64,000 nt of DNA, taken from positions 124,001-188,000 of the forward strand of contig NZ_UWOE01000001.1 in the NCBI RefSeq assembly GCF_900604355.1, in the 5' to 3' direction. Source of the DNA: Luxibacter massiliensis. GTDB taxonomy: Bacteria > Bacillota > Clostridia > Lachnospirales > Lachnospiraceae. The translations under genes and the position numbers were made by a program. A model generated the notes under the pieces. The model worked only from the letters and a program-made list of their open reading frames with translations. It searched no databases and was not told the DNA's origin. Of this stretch, positions 1 to 7,878 are shown piece after piece (position 1 is the first letter of the stretch; every line of letters starts with the position of its first letter).

Positions 1-1
1 A

Positions 2-448
2 ATCACAGGGAAGATACAAACGCTTAAGGACTTTGAAACAGGAAAGTGCCTTGTATTTATTCTGGCTGATTATGTAGCTGCAAGCCCAAAGGCAGAATTT
101 CAGGACGACGTAGCCATAACGGGCGAGATTGTGTTTAAGCCGACGCACAGGGAAACGCCCAGAGGCAAGCGTATATCAGACATTTTCATAAAGGTACAAA
201 AGGAGCTTGCGCCGGGCAGCTGCTTTATCCCCTGTATCTGCTGGCAGGAAACCGCAGACGAGGTGGCAGGCTGGGAGCAGGGGACAAAAGTAAGGCTTTT
301 GGGTAGATACCAGAGCCGGGAATATGACAAGGAAGTAGCAACATATTACGCTGACGGAAAAGAGGCTTTCCGGGAGACGGAGCGCCGGACTGCTTACGAG
401 CTTTCCGTACAGCTAATAGAGAAAATGGAGGCAGGGAATGAGAAGTAA
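2..448 (+). CDS. single-stranded DNA-binding protein-like (OB fold), 5' partial
   Basis: The frame is open from the left edge, so the N-terminus is missing; 148 residues are visible. The core has the phage SSB-like pattern of a beta strand ending IPCICW, a helix-forming stretch, then GTKVRLLGRYQSREYDK, which matches OB-fold proteins of Firmicute phages and conjugative elements. It would coat single-stranded DNA during phage replication. It overlaps the next gene by 11 bases, so they are co-translated. A GTG at 131 lies inside the domain and is not the true start. The family call is from motif resemblance only. Confidence 0.6.
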   Translation: MTGKIQTLKDFETGKCLVFILADYVAASPKAEFQDDVAITGEIVFKPTHRETPRGKRISDIFIKVQKELAPGSCFIPCICWQETADEVAGWEQGTKVRLLGRYQSREYDKEVATYYADGKEAFRETERRTAYELSVQLIEKMEAGNEK

Positions 449-770
449 ACTTTTTGTAAATCCAGACGGAACGGCAAAAATGCAGGAAATCAGAATAGAA
501 GCCCACGGAAAGGGTGGAGCTATAGGAATTAAAGCTGTTACACAACTGGCGAACATGGTAAACAGCTTAAAAGCCTGTAAAACGCCGCAGGAAGTATATG
601 ACAGGTACATACAGATTACAGGGTATTGCAAATGCTGTCTTGACTGTGAGTTTATCGACGAGAAAAGCGCTGATGATTTGATGTGCTTAGCTGCATATCT
701 GGCAGGGAATGAGCAGGCCAGAGCGGAGGCACAGCAGAGGGCGGAAAGAGCCGGAAAGGGCAGAGCATGA
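438..770 (+). CDS. phage hypothetical protein, 110 aa
   Basis: The product is not recognised. It has a Cys cluster (GYCKCCLDCEF, about residues 56-66) that could bind a metal or simply be structural, and an Ala/Arg/Glu-rich helical tail. It overlaps its upstream SSB-like neighbour by 11 bases and its downstream neighbour by 4 bases, so it belongs to the same early replication operon. Confidence 0.65.
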   Translation: MRSKLFVNPDGTAKMQEIRIEAHGKGGAIGIKAVTQLANMVNSLKACKTPQEVYDRYIQITGYCKCCLDCEFIDEKSADDLMCLAAYLAGNEQARAEAQQRAERAGKGRA

Positions 771-1264
771 AGCGGGTATATATTTGCAGCCCGTACCGGG
801 CAAAGGACGGCGCGGAGCTGGATAGAAATATAGAGTATGCACAGGCGCTTACAAGGCAGGCGCTCAATGCTGGATTAGCGCCAATAACGCCGCATTTATA
901 TATGACACAGTGCTTAGATGATAAAAAGCCGCAGGAACGGGAGCGGGGAATAGCTGCGGGTATGGCGCTGCTTAAGACCTGTGATTTTGTCATAGTTGGC
1001 GTGAAATATGGAGTAAGCGAGGGTATGAGCCGGGAGATACAGACGGCAGACAGGCTGGGTATCGAGGTAGTAAACGCAGACAGGCTGGCATTTAAGCTGC
1101 TGGACGATAGGCGGCAGGAGGAAATAAAAGCAGAAAGATACGCGAAAATGAACTGCTGCAATTTCTGCAAAGGGAGCAGGTTACATACCTGCACTGGTTA
1201 TGATTGCAGATTACCGTACCGGGCGGCCTATGAGTTTGCGATTACACACATAGAACTTTTGTAA
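767..1264 (+). CDS. DUF7768 / nucleoside 2-deoxyribosyltransferase-like protein
   Basis: The 165-residue protein opens with VYICSPYRA and continues with ITPHLYMTQCLDD, ERERGIAAG and VSEGMSREI, the pattern of the DUF7768/DUF4406 group of the nucleoside 2-deoxyribosyltransferase fold. The SEGM motif places the usual catalytic Glu. Family members are common in phage early operons and may act on nucleotides, but the substrate is not known. A Cys-rich C-terminal patch (CCNFCKG to CTGYDC) is an addition to the core fold and might bind zinc. Confidence 0.7.
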   Translation: MKRVYICSPYRAKDGAELDRNIEYAQALTRQALNAGLAPITPHLYMTQCLDDKKPQERERGIAAGMALLKTCDFVIVGVKYGVSEGMSREIQTADRLGIEVVNADRLAFKLLDDRRQEEIKAERYAKMNCCNFCKGSRLHTCTGYDCRLPYRAAYEFAITHIELL

Positions 1265-1279
1265 AGGAGATTTGGGAGA

Positions 1280-1486
1280 ATGAGGAAATTAAGACGGGCA
1301 GTATTGAGAAATGAGGCAAACAGACTGAGCTATTACGGGCAGAACGGAAAGAGTATTGCAATTTTCCGCAGCCTGTGGGCGGATTACAAGGAGCTGAAAC
1401 GCCATAAGGAGGCAGAAGCCACAGAAAAAGGATTGATGGCGCAGATTAAGGAAATCCGTAAGAAGAAAGCGGCAAAGCGCCTGTAA
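1280..1486 (+). CDS. small basic phage protein, 68 aa
   Basis: A short, strongly basic, helical protein with a Lys/Arg-rich C-terminus (KEIRKKKAAKRL). It follows the previous gene by 15 bases with an AGGAG-type site upstream, and is the last gene before two hairpins that appear to end this operon. No family is recognised; the charge suggests nucleic-acid contact, which is inference. Confidence 0.5.
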   Translation: MRKLRRAVLRNEANRLSYYGQNGKSIAIFRSLWADYKELKRHKEAEATEKGLMAQIKEIRKKKAAKRL

Positions 1487-1505
1487 ATCCATGACAACAG
1501 TAAAA

Positions 1506-1551
1506 AGCCCCTACGGTACGGGAATACCATAGGGGCTAAGCTATACAGCTT
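1506..1551 (+). terminator. hairpin pair ending the early operon
   Basis: A 13-bp inverted repeat with one mismatch (arms 1506-1518 and 1525-1537, 6-base loop) is followed at once by a small AAGCT/AGCTT hairpin and three T. The position 20 bases after a stop codon fits an intrinsic terminator, though the U tract is weak. Confidence 0.45.
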
Positions 1552-1602
1552 TTCAACCCAAGACCAGTATAAGCATTGTATGGCGAAAAGTCAAGGAATT
1601 AC

Positions 1603-1623
1603 ACGGGCTGAAATGCCCGTTTT
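1603..1623 (+). terminator. second small terminator-like hairpin
   Basis: ACGGGC and GCCCGT arms around a 6-base loop, followed by TTT. It lies about 47 bases before the start of the replication initiator gene, so it could separate the two operons or act as an attenuator in the initiator leader. Confidence 0.45.
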
Positions 1624-1670
1624 ACCACTTGATAAAAGTATTAACTATCCGACAGGGAGGATAAAAATAT

Positions 1671-2438
1671 ATGCCATACGTAGAGAGGATAACAAGGGCT
1701 GGAAAGACCATAGAGGTAGAACGTTACTTTACCAGCAGATATAAAAAGCCGGGGATAAAGAGAGGGGATAAGGTTAAGCCCACAAAGGAGCAGCAGGTAA
1801 AGGTAAATACCAGACAGGCAGAAAGAAAGCTGCGTATCCTGATGAACGCTAATTTTGGTTATGGAGATTATCACGTTGTACTGGATTACATACGGGAGAA
1901 AGGCAAAGAGCCAAGGAGCCGGGAGCAAATGCGGGAGGATATAGATATATTCCTGCGGGAACTACGGAAAGAGTACCGGAGACAGGGGAAAGAGCTTAAG
2001 TATATACACGTTATGGAGATAGGAGACAAAGGGGCGAGACATCACCACCTTGTCATAAACCAGATAGACACAAAGGTATTGCAGCAGTGCTGGTATAAGG
2101 CTTATGAGGGGCACAACAGGGTAAAGGTTTTTCCGCTGGACGATACCGGGAATTATGCGAAGCTGGCAAGCTATTTTATCAAGTATACGGACAAGCATAG
2201 AACGAAAGAGGACGGGGCGCTACAGGGTAAGCGCTGGAATTGCAGCAAGAACCTTGTGAGGCCGGAGCCGGAGATAAGGATAATAACAGAGCGCGCATGG
2301 TTTAAGGCAGAGCCGAGGGCGATAAAAGGGTATTACGTGGATAAGGACAGCATAAGCAAGGGAATACACAGCCCAGATTATTACGGGTATGGATATTTCA
2401 GATACACACTTGTAGAAATCGAAAAGGACGGAGGGTAG
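1671..2438 (+). CDS. HUH-type replication initiator / rolling-circle Rep-like protein
   Basis: 255 residues. The central motif RHHHLVIN (about 123-130) is a His-hydrophobic-His metal site of HUH endonucleases. The later stretch NYAKLASYFIKYTDK (about 161-175) offers the Tyr/Lys pair expected for the nicking tyrosine motif. Such proteins nick one strand and start rolling-circle or related replication. It has its own leader after the terminator hairpins, with SD GGGAGG upstream of ATG. The identification is from motifs; a conjugation relaxase is less likely because it is short and no transfer genes are present. Confidence 0.65.
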   Translation: MPYVERITRAGKTIEVERYFTSRYKKPGIKRGDKVKPTKEQQVKVNTRQAERKLRILMNANFGYGDYHVVLDYIREKGKEPRSREQMREDIDIFLRELRKEYRRQGKELKYIHVMEIGDKGARHHHLVINQIDTKVLQQCWYKAYEGHNRVKVFPLDDTGNYAKLASYFIKYTDKHRTKEDGALQGKRWNCSKNLVRPEPEIRIITERAWFKAEPRAIKGYYVDKDSISKGIHSPDYYGYGYFRYTLVEIEKDGG

Positions 2439-2444
2439 AACAAT

Positions 2445-2615
2445 ATGGGAAAAGTGCTTTTGATAGCAGGGATTGTATTTATAGCGCTGGCCGTTATAGA
2501 AATCATCTGGTTTATTCTGCGGGGGATTACGTCGGCTATCAATCAATTACACGAATGGGAAGAAAACCCGGACAAAAAGGAAAGCGAGGAGACGCGGGAA
2601 CATGAGAAACTTTAG
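2445..2615 (+). CDS. small single-pass membrane protein, 56 aa
   Basis: This ORF starts with ATG six bases after the Rep stop. Residues 4-25 are one hydrophobic helix (VLLIAGIVFIALAVIEIIWF) followed by an acidic, Glu-rich tail. Its end overlaps the VRR-NUC gene by 14 bases, which supports real coding in a compact operon. The SD is weak. Function is unknown. Confidence 0.5.
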   Translation: MGKVLLIAGIVFIALAVIEIIWFILRGITSAINQLHEWEENPDKKESEETREHEKL

Positions 2616-3012
2616 ACTGGACGACGAGAGCGGGCAGCAGGAGGCGCTTTTCAGCTGGGCGGCCTACAATACTGGGCGTATGCCGGAGCTGGAATATATG
2701 CACCACGTCCCAAACGGAGGAAAGCGGGACGCGGCGACGGCAATAGCACTGAAACGGCAGGGAGTAAAGGCAGGAGTGCCGGATATTTGCTTACCAGCAC
2801 CGAGGGGAATATACCACGGGCTTTACATAGAGCTTAAGGCCAGGAAGAACACGACAACGGCAAAACAGAGGAGCTGGTTAGACTACCTGCGGCAGCAGGG
2901 ATATTTTACGGCGGTATGCTACGGCTGGCAGACAGCGGCAGAACTGGTGGAGCGGTATTTACTGCATACCGGGCAGCTGGGAGAGCCGGGGCAGACGTTT
3001 GGGAAAACGTGA
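2602..3012 (+). CDS. VRR-NUC domain nuclease
   Basis: 136 residues with the phage VRR-NUC pattern: Glu near residue 14 (QQEALFSWAA), HHVPNGGKR, RQGVKAGVPDICLP with the catalytic Asp, and YIELKARKN carrying the Glu-x-Lys of the PD-(D/E)xK superfamily. Stand-alone VRR-NUC proteins of phages are thought to cut branched DNA such as Holliday junctions. Here it sits between Rep and ParA, consistent with processing of replication intermediates. Confidence 0.85.
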   Translation: MRNFRLDDESGQQEALFSWAAYNTGRMPELEYMHHVPNGGKRDAATAIALKRQGVKAGVPDICLPAPRGIYHGLYIELKARKNTTTAKQRSWLDYLRQQGYFTAVCYGWQTAAELVERYLLHTGQLGEPGQTFGKT

Positions 3013-3080
3013 TAGCACGAAAGAGTAGGGGACATACAAACAGCTGCGCCCGGAGGCGGCGCAAGAAAGCGAGGTAGAGA

Positions 3081-3866
3081 ATGAGGACAGTAAGCATTTT
3101 GAATTTAAAGGGAGGAGTAGCCAAGACCTTTACGGCGGTAAATATGGCTTATGAGCTGTACCGCAGAGGATTTAAGGTACTGCTGGTTGACAATGACAAG
3201 CAGGGGAATTTAAGCCGGGCGTATGGAAGATATGACGCAGACAGCGTAGCGCCAGTGAGCAGGATATTATGCGGGGACTGGCAGACGGCGGTAGAGCTGA
3301 TACAGCACACGGATTACGAGGGCTTAGATATTCTTACGGCCAATATGTCACTTATGGGCGCTACATGGCAGCTGACAGCGGAGGAGGCAGGAAACCAGAT
3401 AGACCGATTTAAGCGGTTTATGGAACACGCAGACTGGATAAGCGGGTATTACGATTACTGCATTATCGACAATCCGCCAGATATAGGGCTTAACGTGGTA
3501 AATGCGCTGGCAGTAACGGACGAGGTTATAGTACCTGTGAAGATTGACGAATGGGCGCTTGACGGGCTGGACGTTCTGGCAGAGCAGATAGAGGACGCGA
3601 AGCAGATTAACCCGCGCCTCTGCCTGCGGGGGATATTGATTACAGCATACCAGAATACGGACGGAGAGGCAGCAGGCAAGGAGTGGCTGGAAAGTAGCCA
3701 ATTTAGAGGGCAACGGGAATATAGCATTTTAGGAGTTATCAGATATTCCAGAAAAGTAGCGGAAAGCACATTTAATTTTAAGCCGATTTATGAGTATAGC
3801 CCCTGCTGCGGGGCGGCGCAGGACTATAAAAAATTCGTGACACGGTACACCGGGAAAGCGAGGTAG
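3081..3866 (+). CDS. ParA-family partition ATPase
   Basis: 261 residues with the deviant Walker A motif KGGVAKT (10-16), VLLVDNDKQGN (Walker A' region) and CIIDNPPDIG (Walker B). This is the ParA/Soj ATPase family that positions replicons by binding nonspecific DNA. It precedes a ParB-like gene, separated only by a small Cys-rich gene, as in plasmid partition loci. In a prophage this points to a phase as an extrachromosomal replicon or to a DNA-segregation step; which one cannot be told from sequence. Confidence 0.88.
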   Translation: MRTVSILNLKGGVAKTFTAVNMAYELYRRGFKVLLVDNDKQGNLSRAYGRYDADSVAPVSRILCGDWQTAVELIQHTDYEGLDILTANMSLMGATWQLTAEEAGNQIDRFKRFMEHADWISGYYDYCIIDNPPDIGLNVVNALAVTDEVIVPVKIDEWALDGLDVLAEQIEDAKQINPRLCLRGILITAYQNTDGEAAGKEWLESSQFRGQREYSILGVIRYSRKVAESTFNFKPIYEYSPCCGAAQDYKKFVTRYTGKAR

Positions 3867-3869
3867 AAC

Positions 3870-4073
3870 ATGGCACATAAAGAGAGCTGCTGCGCGTACT
3901 GGGATTGCAGCAGAAATGGCGGTACTACCTGCTGGAACTGGGGCGGTAAATTTGCCGGGAGAGCCTGCCCGCAAAGCGACGCTTGCGAACATTGGAGAAC
4001 CTGCGAAATGTGCAACGGCATAATGGGACAGTGTAAGAAAAAAATTGAGATAGAGAGGCAGAAAGCGAGGTAG
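3870..4073 (+). CDS. small cysteine-rich protein, 67 aa
   Basis: About ten cysteines in 67 residues (CCAYWDC, CWNW, CPQSDAC, CEMC, C) suggest one or two zinc sites. It starts four bases after the ParA stop and ends five bases before ParB, with an AAAGCGAGGTAGA-type site that recurs before several genes of this operon. Function unknown. Confidence 0.6.
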   Translation: MAHKESCCAYWDCSRNGGTTCWNWGGKFAGRACPQSDACEHWRTCEMCNGIMGQCKKKIEIERQKAR

Positions 4074-4078
4074 AGGGT

Positions 4079-5383
4079 ATGGCAAAGTTTGGATTTAACG
4101 ACATTCTGAACGCAAAGAGTAAGGCGGCAGGAGCGGGAGCGGTTACGGATTATACGGAAATCTGGTTAAATCCGCATGATGTAAAACCGTCCGAAAATAA
4201 TTTTTACTCACAGGAGAATATAGAGGAGCTGGCAGATAGCTTTTTAGCGGTAGGCCAGCAACAGCCTACGGTACTGGGGCGGATAAACGGAGAGTTTCGC
4301 ATAGTAAGCGGACACCGCAGAAACCTTGCCAATATTATGAACCTTGAACGGGGACACGAAGAATATAAGCGCGTCCGTTATCTCTACAAGGATATGACGG
4401 CGGCCATGCTGGACTTGTCGCTGATTATCGGAAACGCATATAACAGGGAGCTTACGCCGTGGGAGAAAACACAGCAGGCGCAGAAACTCAAAGAGGCGCT
4501 TTTACGGGCAAAGAAAGAGGACGGATTAGAAATTACCGGGAAACTGCGGGACGTTATCGCAGACTTGATGAACGAGAGCAGTACAAACGTAGCCAGAATG
4601 GATAGTATTAACAAAAATGCTACGTCGGAGATTAAAGAGCAGTTTGCGCAGGGCAATATAGGCATATCTGCTGCGTATGAGGCCGCGAAGCTGACACCAG
4701 AGGAGCAAAAAGAGATTGCAGAGCAGGCGGCAGCAGGCGCAGACGTAAGAGCAAAAGAAATAGCGGCAAAGGTAGCAGAGAAAAAGGCCGGGGACGATTA
4801 CAAAACGCCACACCCGGAAAGTATAACGTCCCTGTGCTATTCCTGCCTGCATTACAAGGACTGCAACGTAAAAACGGGAACCTGCGAGAAATGCGACCAG
4901 TACATAGATAAGGCGGAGGCAGAAAAGACAGAGGAGCAGCGCTATAGTGAGGAGCAGGACAAAATAGACCGGGAGACAAAAAAGAAGCTGCGGGAGCAGG
5001 CAGACCGGGAGAAAATGGAGCATTTACCGAGCGATAGGGGAACGGAACAAAAAGTACATGATATAAAGATTGCGGCAACTTATTACGACGACGTAGTAAG
5101 CGGGAAAAAGCGTTTTGAACTGCGAAAAAATGACAGAGGCTATAAGGTGGGAGAAAGCCTTAATATGCTGGAATTTAAAGACGGGAAATTTACGGGGCGC
5201 ACAATAAACGCGGATATTACCTATATGCTGAAAGATTACACCGGGCTGGCAGAGGGCTATTGCATTTTGGGGATTGAGGTAACGGGACATACAGGGGATA
5301 TGTCCGAAACGGACACCAAGATACCGGGACAGTTAAGTTTTGGCATGAACCCGCCAGAGGTAGACATAGAGGAGGAACGATAG
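4079..5383 (+). CDS. ParB-like protein with C-terminal ASCH/DUF3850 domain
   Basis: 434 residues. Residues about 27-130 form a ParB/sulfiredoxin-like domain (LNPHDVKPSENN, then IVSGHRR), followed by a helix-turn-helix region. A Cys cluster at about 251-275 (CYSCLHYKDC, CEKC) looks like a zinc ribbon. The C-terminal stretch at about 325-408 (HDIKIAATYYDDVVSGKK, FELRKNDRGYKVG, YCILGIEV) has the DUF3850 form of the ASCH/PUA-like fold, linked to RNA or modified-nucleic-acid binding. The fusion of a partition-type domain with an ASCH domain is unusual and is reported separately. Confidence 0.8.
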   Translation: MAKFGFNDILNAKSKAAGAGAVTDYTEIWLNPHDVKPSENNFYSQENIEELADSFLAVGQQQPTVLGRINGEFRIVSGHRRNLANIMNLERGHEEYKRVRYLYKDMTAAMLDLSLIIGNAYNRELTPWEKTQQAQKLKEALLRAKKEDGLEITGKLRDVIADLMNESSTNVARMDSINKNATSEIKEQFAQGNIGISAAYEAAKLTPEEQKEIAEQAAAGADVRAKEIAAKVAEKKAGDDYKTPHPESITSLCYSCLHYKDCNVKTGTCEKCDQYIDKAEAEKTEEQRYSEEQDKIDRETKKKLREQADREKMEHLPSDRGTEQKVHDIKIAATYYDDVVSGKKRFELRKNDRGYKVGESLNMLEFKDGKFTGRTINADITYMLKDYTGLAEGYCILGIEVTGHTGDMSETDTKIPGQLSFGMNPPEVDIEEER

Positions 5384-5386
5384 AGA

Positions 5387-5917
5387 ATGAAATACAGACA
5401 GTGGAAAAAGAATTATAAAAAGCGGTACGGAGTAAATCCGCCACCAGAGATTGACAAACGAAAGCGTAGAAAACAGGTAGCAAGGGCGTTTAATGCCCTT
5501 GCTTATGCTGATTTTATAAAGGCGACAGCAGAGACGGCGGAAACAATTAAAAATGTGGTTGCGGAGTTTATGCGTGCGTTGGGTAGCGCTTGCGATACTA
5601 CGGGGACAGTTTTCAGAAATGCGGCAGACGCAATAAAACCGTTGGATATAAAAGGCCGTATTTTTAGCTGGGAAGTGCGAAGCTACGGGACTGATTTATA
5701 CGCTGTCTATGAAATAAATGCACTGGGAGGGGCAGACGAGCTTAGAGCGCTTACGCACAGTAAGAGCGCTGCGGAGAAAATAGCTGAACTTTTGGAAAAC
5801 GACCAGATAGAGCATTTTAAAGCGACCTGCCCGGAGCGGGTAGTAAAAAGAGACGACGGTATAGACGCTTTGATTTATGCGGGCATAGCTGCGAATACAG
5901 GGGAGGCGAAAACGTGA
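5387..5917 (+). CDS. phage hypothetical protein, 176 aa
   Basis: Not recognised. The N-terminus is basic (KKNYKKRYG, KRKRRKQVAR), the middle is helical, and the second half holds strand-rich sequence (FSWEVRSYGTDLYAVYEIN). It begins four bases after the ParB stop and overlaps the next gene by four bases, so it is part of the same operon. Confidence 0.6.
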   Translation: MKYRQWKKNYKKRYGVNPPPEIDKRKRRKQVARAFNALAYADFIKATAETAETIKNVVAEFMRALGSACDTTGTVFRNAADAIKPLDIKGRIFSWEVRSYGTDLYAVYEINALGGADELRALTHSKSAAEKIAELLENDQIEHFKATCPERVVKRDDGIDALIYAGIAANTGEAKT

Positions 5918-6345
5918 AAAGAAACGTGGAAGAATGGATTTACGGAGAATTGACAGGAGAGGACAAAGAAATTTTTGGAAAGATTGAGGAGGCGTTAGGA
6001 TTTAGGCTATTTGTCTGGCAAAAAAGTTTTTTACTGACAGGACGCTTTAGACGAATGGGAGCGACAACGGCGGAATGTTTGCGCGATTTGCTTTTTAAGG
6101 GAATGGAGCCGCTGGATTTTTACAGGTATCCGCCAAACAGCAAAAGAGAAAGGATAGAAAGAGAAGAACTACGGAAAATCAAGGAAAAGTTGGACGCAGC
6201 AGGAATTAAGACACGGCCAATTTTTTGGAATGAGAGCGATAGAGCAAGGTATTACAGGGAGCAAGGCGCACCGGGAAGGTGTGAAAGCCCGGATTGTAAA
6301 AACTGCCCGTTTCCACCTTGTGAGAAAGGAGGGCGCAGGATATGA
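5914..6345 (+). CDS. phage hypothetical protein, 143 aa
   Basis: Not recognised as a family. RMGATTAECLRDLL (about 47-60) resembles a sequence around a nucleotide loop but no P-loop is present. A Cys-rich end (CESPDCKNCPFPPCEKG) suggests a zinc knuckle. It overlaps the genes on each side by four bases (ATGA-type coupling). Confidence 0.6.
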   Translation: MKRNVEEWIYGELTGEDKEIFGKIEEALGFRLFVWQKSFLLTGRFRRMGATTAECLRDLLFKGMEPLDFYRYPPNSKRERIEREELRKIKEKLDAAGIKTRPIFWNESDRARYYREQGAPGRCESPDCKNCPFPPCEKGGRRI

Positions 6346-6455
6346 CGGATTTTTTATTGATAATCATAATAATTTTACTGCTTGCGATATTTGGGCGGCT
6401 GGAAAATGTGGGAAAAGGAGAAAAAGACAATGCAGGTAAAAGAGACAGAAAATAA
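6342..6455 (+). CDS. tiny single-pass membrane protein, 37 aa
   Basis: ATG overlaps the previous stop (ATGA), after an AGGAGGG site 10 bases upstream. Residues 4-17 are Ile/Leu only (FLLIIIIILLLAIF), then a short charged tail. The ORF overlaps the start of the ArpU-like gene. Strong SD and coupling support translation; function unknown. Confidence 0.5.
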   Translation: MTDFLLIIIIILLLAIFGRLENVGKGEKDNAGKRDRK

Positions 6456-7047
6456 GAGCGTAAAAGTGGAAGAAATGACGGGGCGGGAAATCAAAGCAGG
6501 AAACGGAGAGCTGACAGAGGAGGGAGAAAGCCCAAAGGGCGAAAGCTGGGTAGCAATTCCAGAGGCGGAATTAGAGGGGCTGATACAAAAGGCAGCGAAA
6601 GCGGCGGTATCAGAATTTAAGCGGCAGGAGGAAAAGGATAAAAAGAGGGATAAGTATCACAACACTTTTGCCCTTATGAAATGTTACCGTGACGCGGTTT
6701 TCCATATCGAACACGCAGTAAGTGACGGGGAGCAGCTGGGACTTGCCGGAATGACAGAGGAGCAGCAGAGGACGTATTTAGAGAGCGTGCGCCGGAGCAG
6801 GTTTAAAACGCTGATTATGACAGCACATATAGACAAGGCCATAGAGGAGATAGAGCGCAGGCGGAAAGAGGCAGACAGGGAAGTAGAATACAGAGCCTTT
6901 GAGCTGTACTTTATGCAGGGCTGGGATTATGCACAGATTGCCGAGGAACTGAACACAGGGAAGAACACGCCGCGCCGCTGGGTTACTGGCATAATCAATG
7001 AGCTTTCAATACTGCTGTGGGGAATTGACGAAGAGAGGATAAAGTAA
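6430..7047 (+). CDS. ArpU-like / sigma-like late transcription regulator
   Basis: The ATG at 6430 follows AAAGGAGAAA, which is better than the upstream in-frame ATG at 6382. The C-terminal region (AFELYFMQGWDYAQIAEELNT followed by RRWVTGIINELSILLWG) is a sigma region 4-like helix-turn-helix as in ArpU-type phage regulators that switch on late genes. Its place just before the HNH-terminase block is the standard one. The N-terminal 60 residues are acidic and disordered-looking. Confidence 0.7.
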   Translation: MQVKETENKSVKVEEMTGREIKAGNGELTEEGESPKGESWVAIPEAELEGLIQKAAKAAVSEFKRQEEKDKKRDKYHNTFALMKCYRDAVFHIEHAVSDGEQLGLAGMTEEQQRTYLESVRRSRFKTLIMTAHIDKAIEEIERRRKEADREVEYRAFELYFMQGWDYAQIAEELNTGKNTPRRWVTGIINELSILLWGIDEERIK

Positions 7048-7293
7048 ATGCTATACGTGATACGCAGGAAGAAAGACGGAGCGCTTGTGACTGGCACAGA
7101 TTACCGCTATTATCCACACCACCAGATATTAAAATATCCCACAAAGCCACCGCTTATTATTTCAGACTACGACGGGGAACTGCCAGAGAGCATACAAGCA
7201 GAGATAAAGCATAGGGGTATCAATTTAAAATACTATGAGATAGTGCCAATAGAAATAAAACAGATTATAGCAGGCATGGGGCAAGCGTGGTAA
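7048..7293 (+). CDS. phage hypothetical protein, 81 aa
   Basis: Not recognised. It starts immediately after the regulator stop with AGAGGATAAAGTAA upstream. The sequence is strand-rich with many Tyr (YRYYPHHQ) and no membrane segment. It is the last gene before the terminator at 7343. Confidence 0.55.
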   Translation: MLYVIRRKKDGALVTGTDYRYYPHHQILKYPTKPPLIISDYDGELPESIQAEIKHRGINLKYYEIVPIEIKQIIAGMGQAW

Positions 7294-7342
7294 AATCGTG
7301 GTGTTTACATGGTAGAACGAAAGAGATACAATGATAGCATGG

Positions 7343-7390
7343 AAAGAGTAGGCGAGAGCTTAAGCATACAGCGTGAGCGGCCTACTCTTT
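7343..7390 (+). terminator. terminator between regulator and packaging genes
   Basis: An 11-bp perfect inverted repeat (AAAGAGTAGGC and GCCTACTCTTT) with a 26-base spacer that can itself pair partly, ending in a T-rich run. A second hairpin (CCCAGCGC 7420-7427 and GCGCTGGG 7440-7447) follows just before the HNH gene. Apart from these hairpins the 180-base gap holds no gene that I can support. Confidence 0.6.
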
Positions 7391-7473
7391 TCTTTTGCTT
7401 ACTCATTCTTAACCTCCTACCCAGCGCATGAAACTTAGGGCGCTGGGGATTTTAAAGAAAGGAGCGGGGCGGT

Positions 7474-7773
7474 ATGAAAGCATGGGCGAAAGCATTTTAT
7501 TTATCGGCGGCATGGGAACAAACCCGCGCCGCTTATCTTATGTCACAAGATTATATCTGTGAGCGCTGCGGGGAACCTGCAAAGGTAGTACACCATAAGC
7601 AGTATATAACCAAAGAGAACATAGGAGACGCAGGCGTTACGCTATGCTGGGATAACTTAGAGGCGCTGTGCCAAGACTGCCACAACAAAGAACACCACAG
7701 GCAGGAAAGACAGCGGCGGTATCGGTTCGACGAGGACGGCGGGATACTCCCCCCTATCTCAAAGAAAAATTAA
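7474..7773 (+). CDS. HNH endonuclease
   Basis: 99 residues with CERCG (26-30), VVHHKQYI (His pair of the HNH motif), then NLEALCQDCHNKEHH. These are the zinc Cys pairs and the catalytic His/Asn of HNH nucleases. A gene for an HNH protein directly before the terminase small subunit is typical of cos-type phages, where it helps terminase cut DNA. SD AAAGGAGCGG precedes the ATG. Confidence 0.88.
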   Translation: MKAWAKAFYLSAAWEQTRAAYLMSQDYICERCGEPAKVVHHKQYITKENIGDAGVTLCWDNLEALCQDCHNKEHHRQERQRRYRFDEDGGILPPISKKN

Positions 7774-7878
7774 AGGGGACAGATACCGAGGGGGATACCC
7801 TAAAATTACCCTGCGGGCGCGCGCATACGTGGTGTAGGGGGTGTGGTGTAGCGCAGGAAAGGAAAGCGGGGTAAAGGA

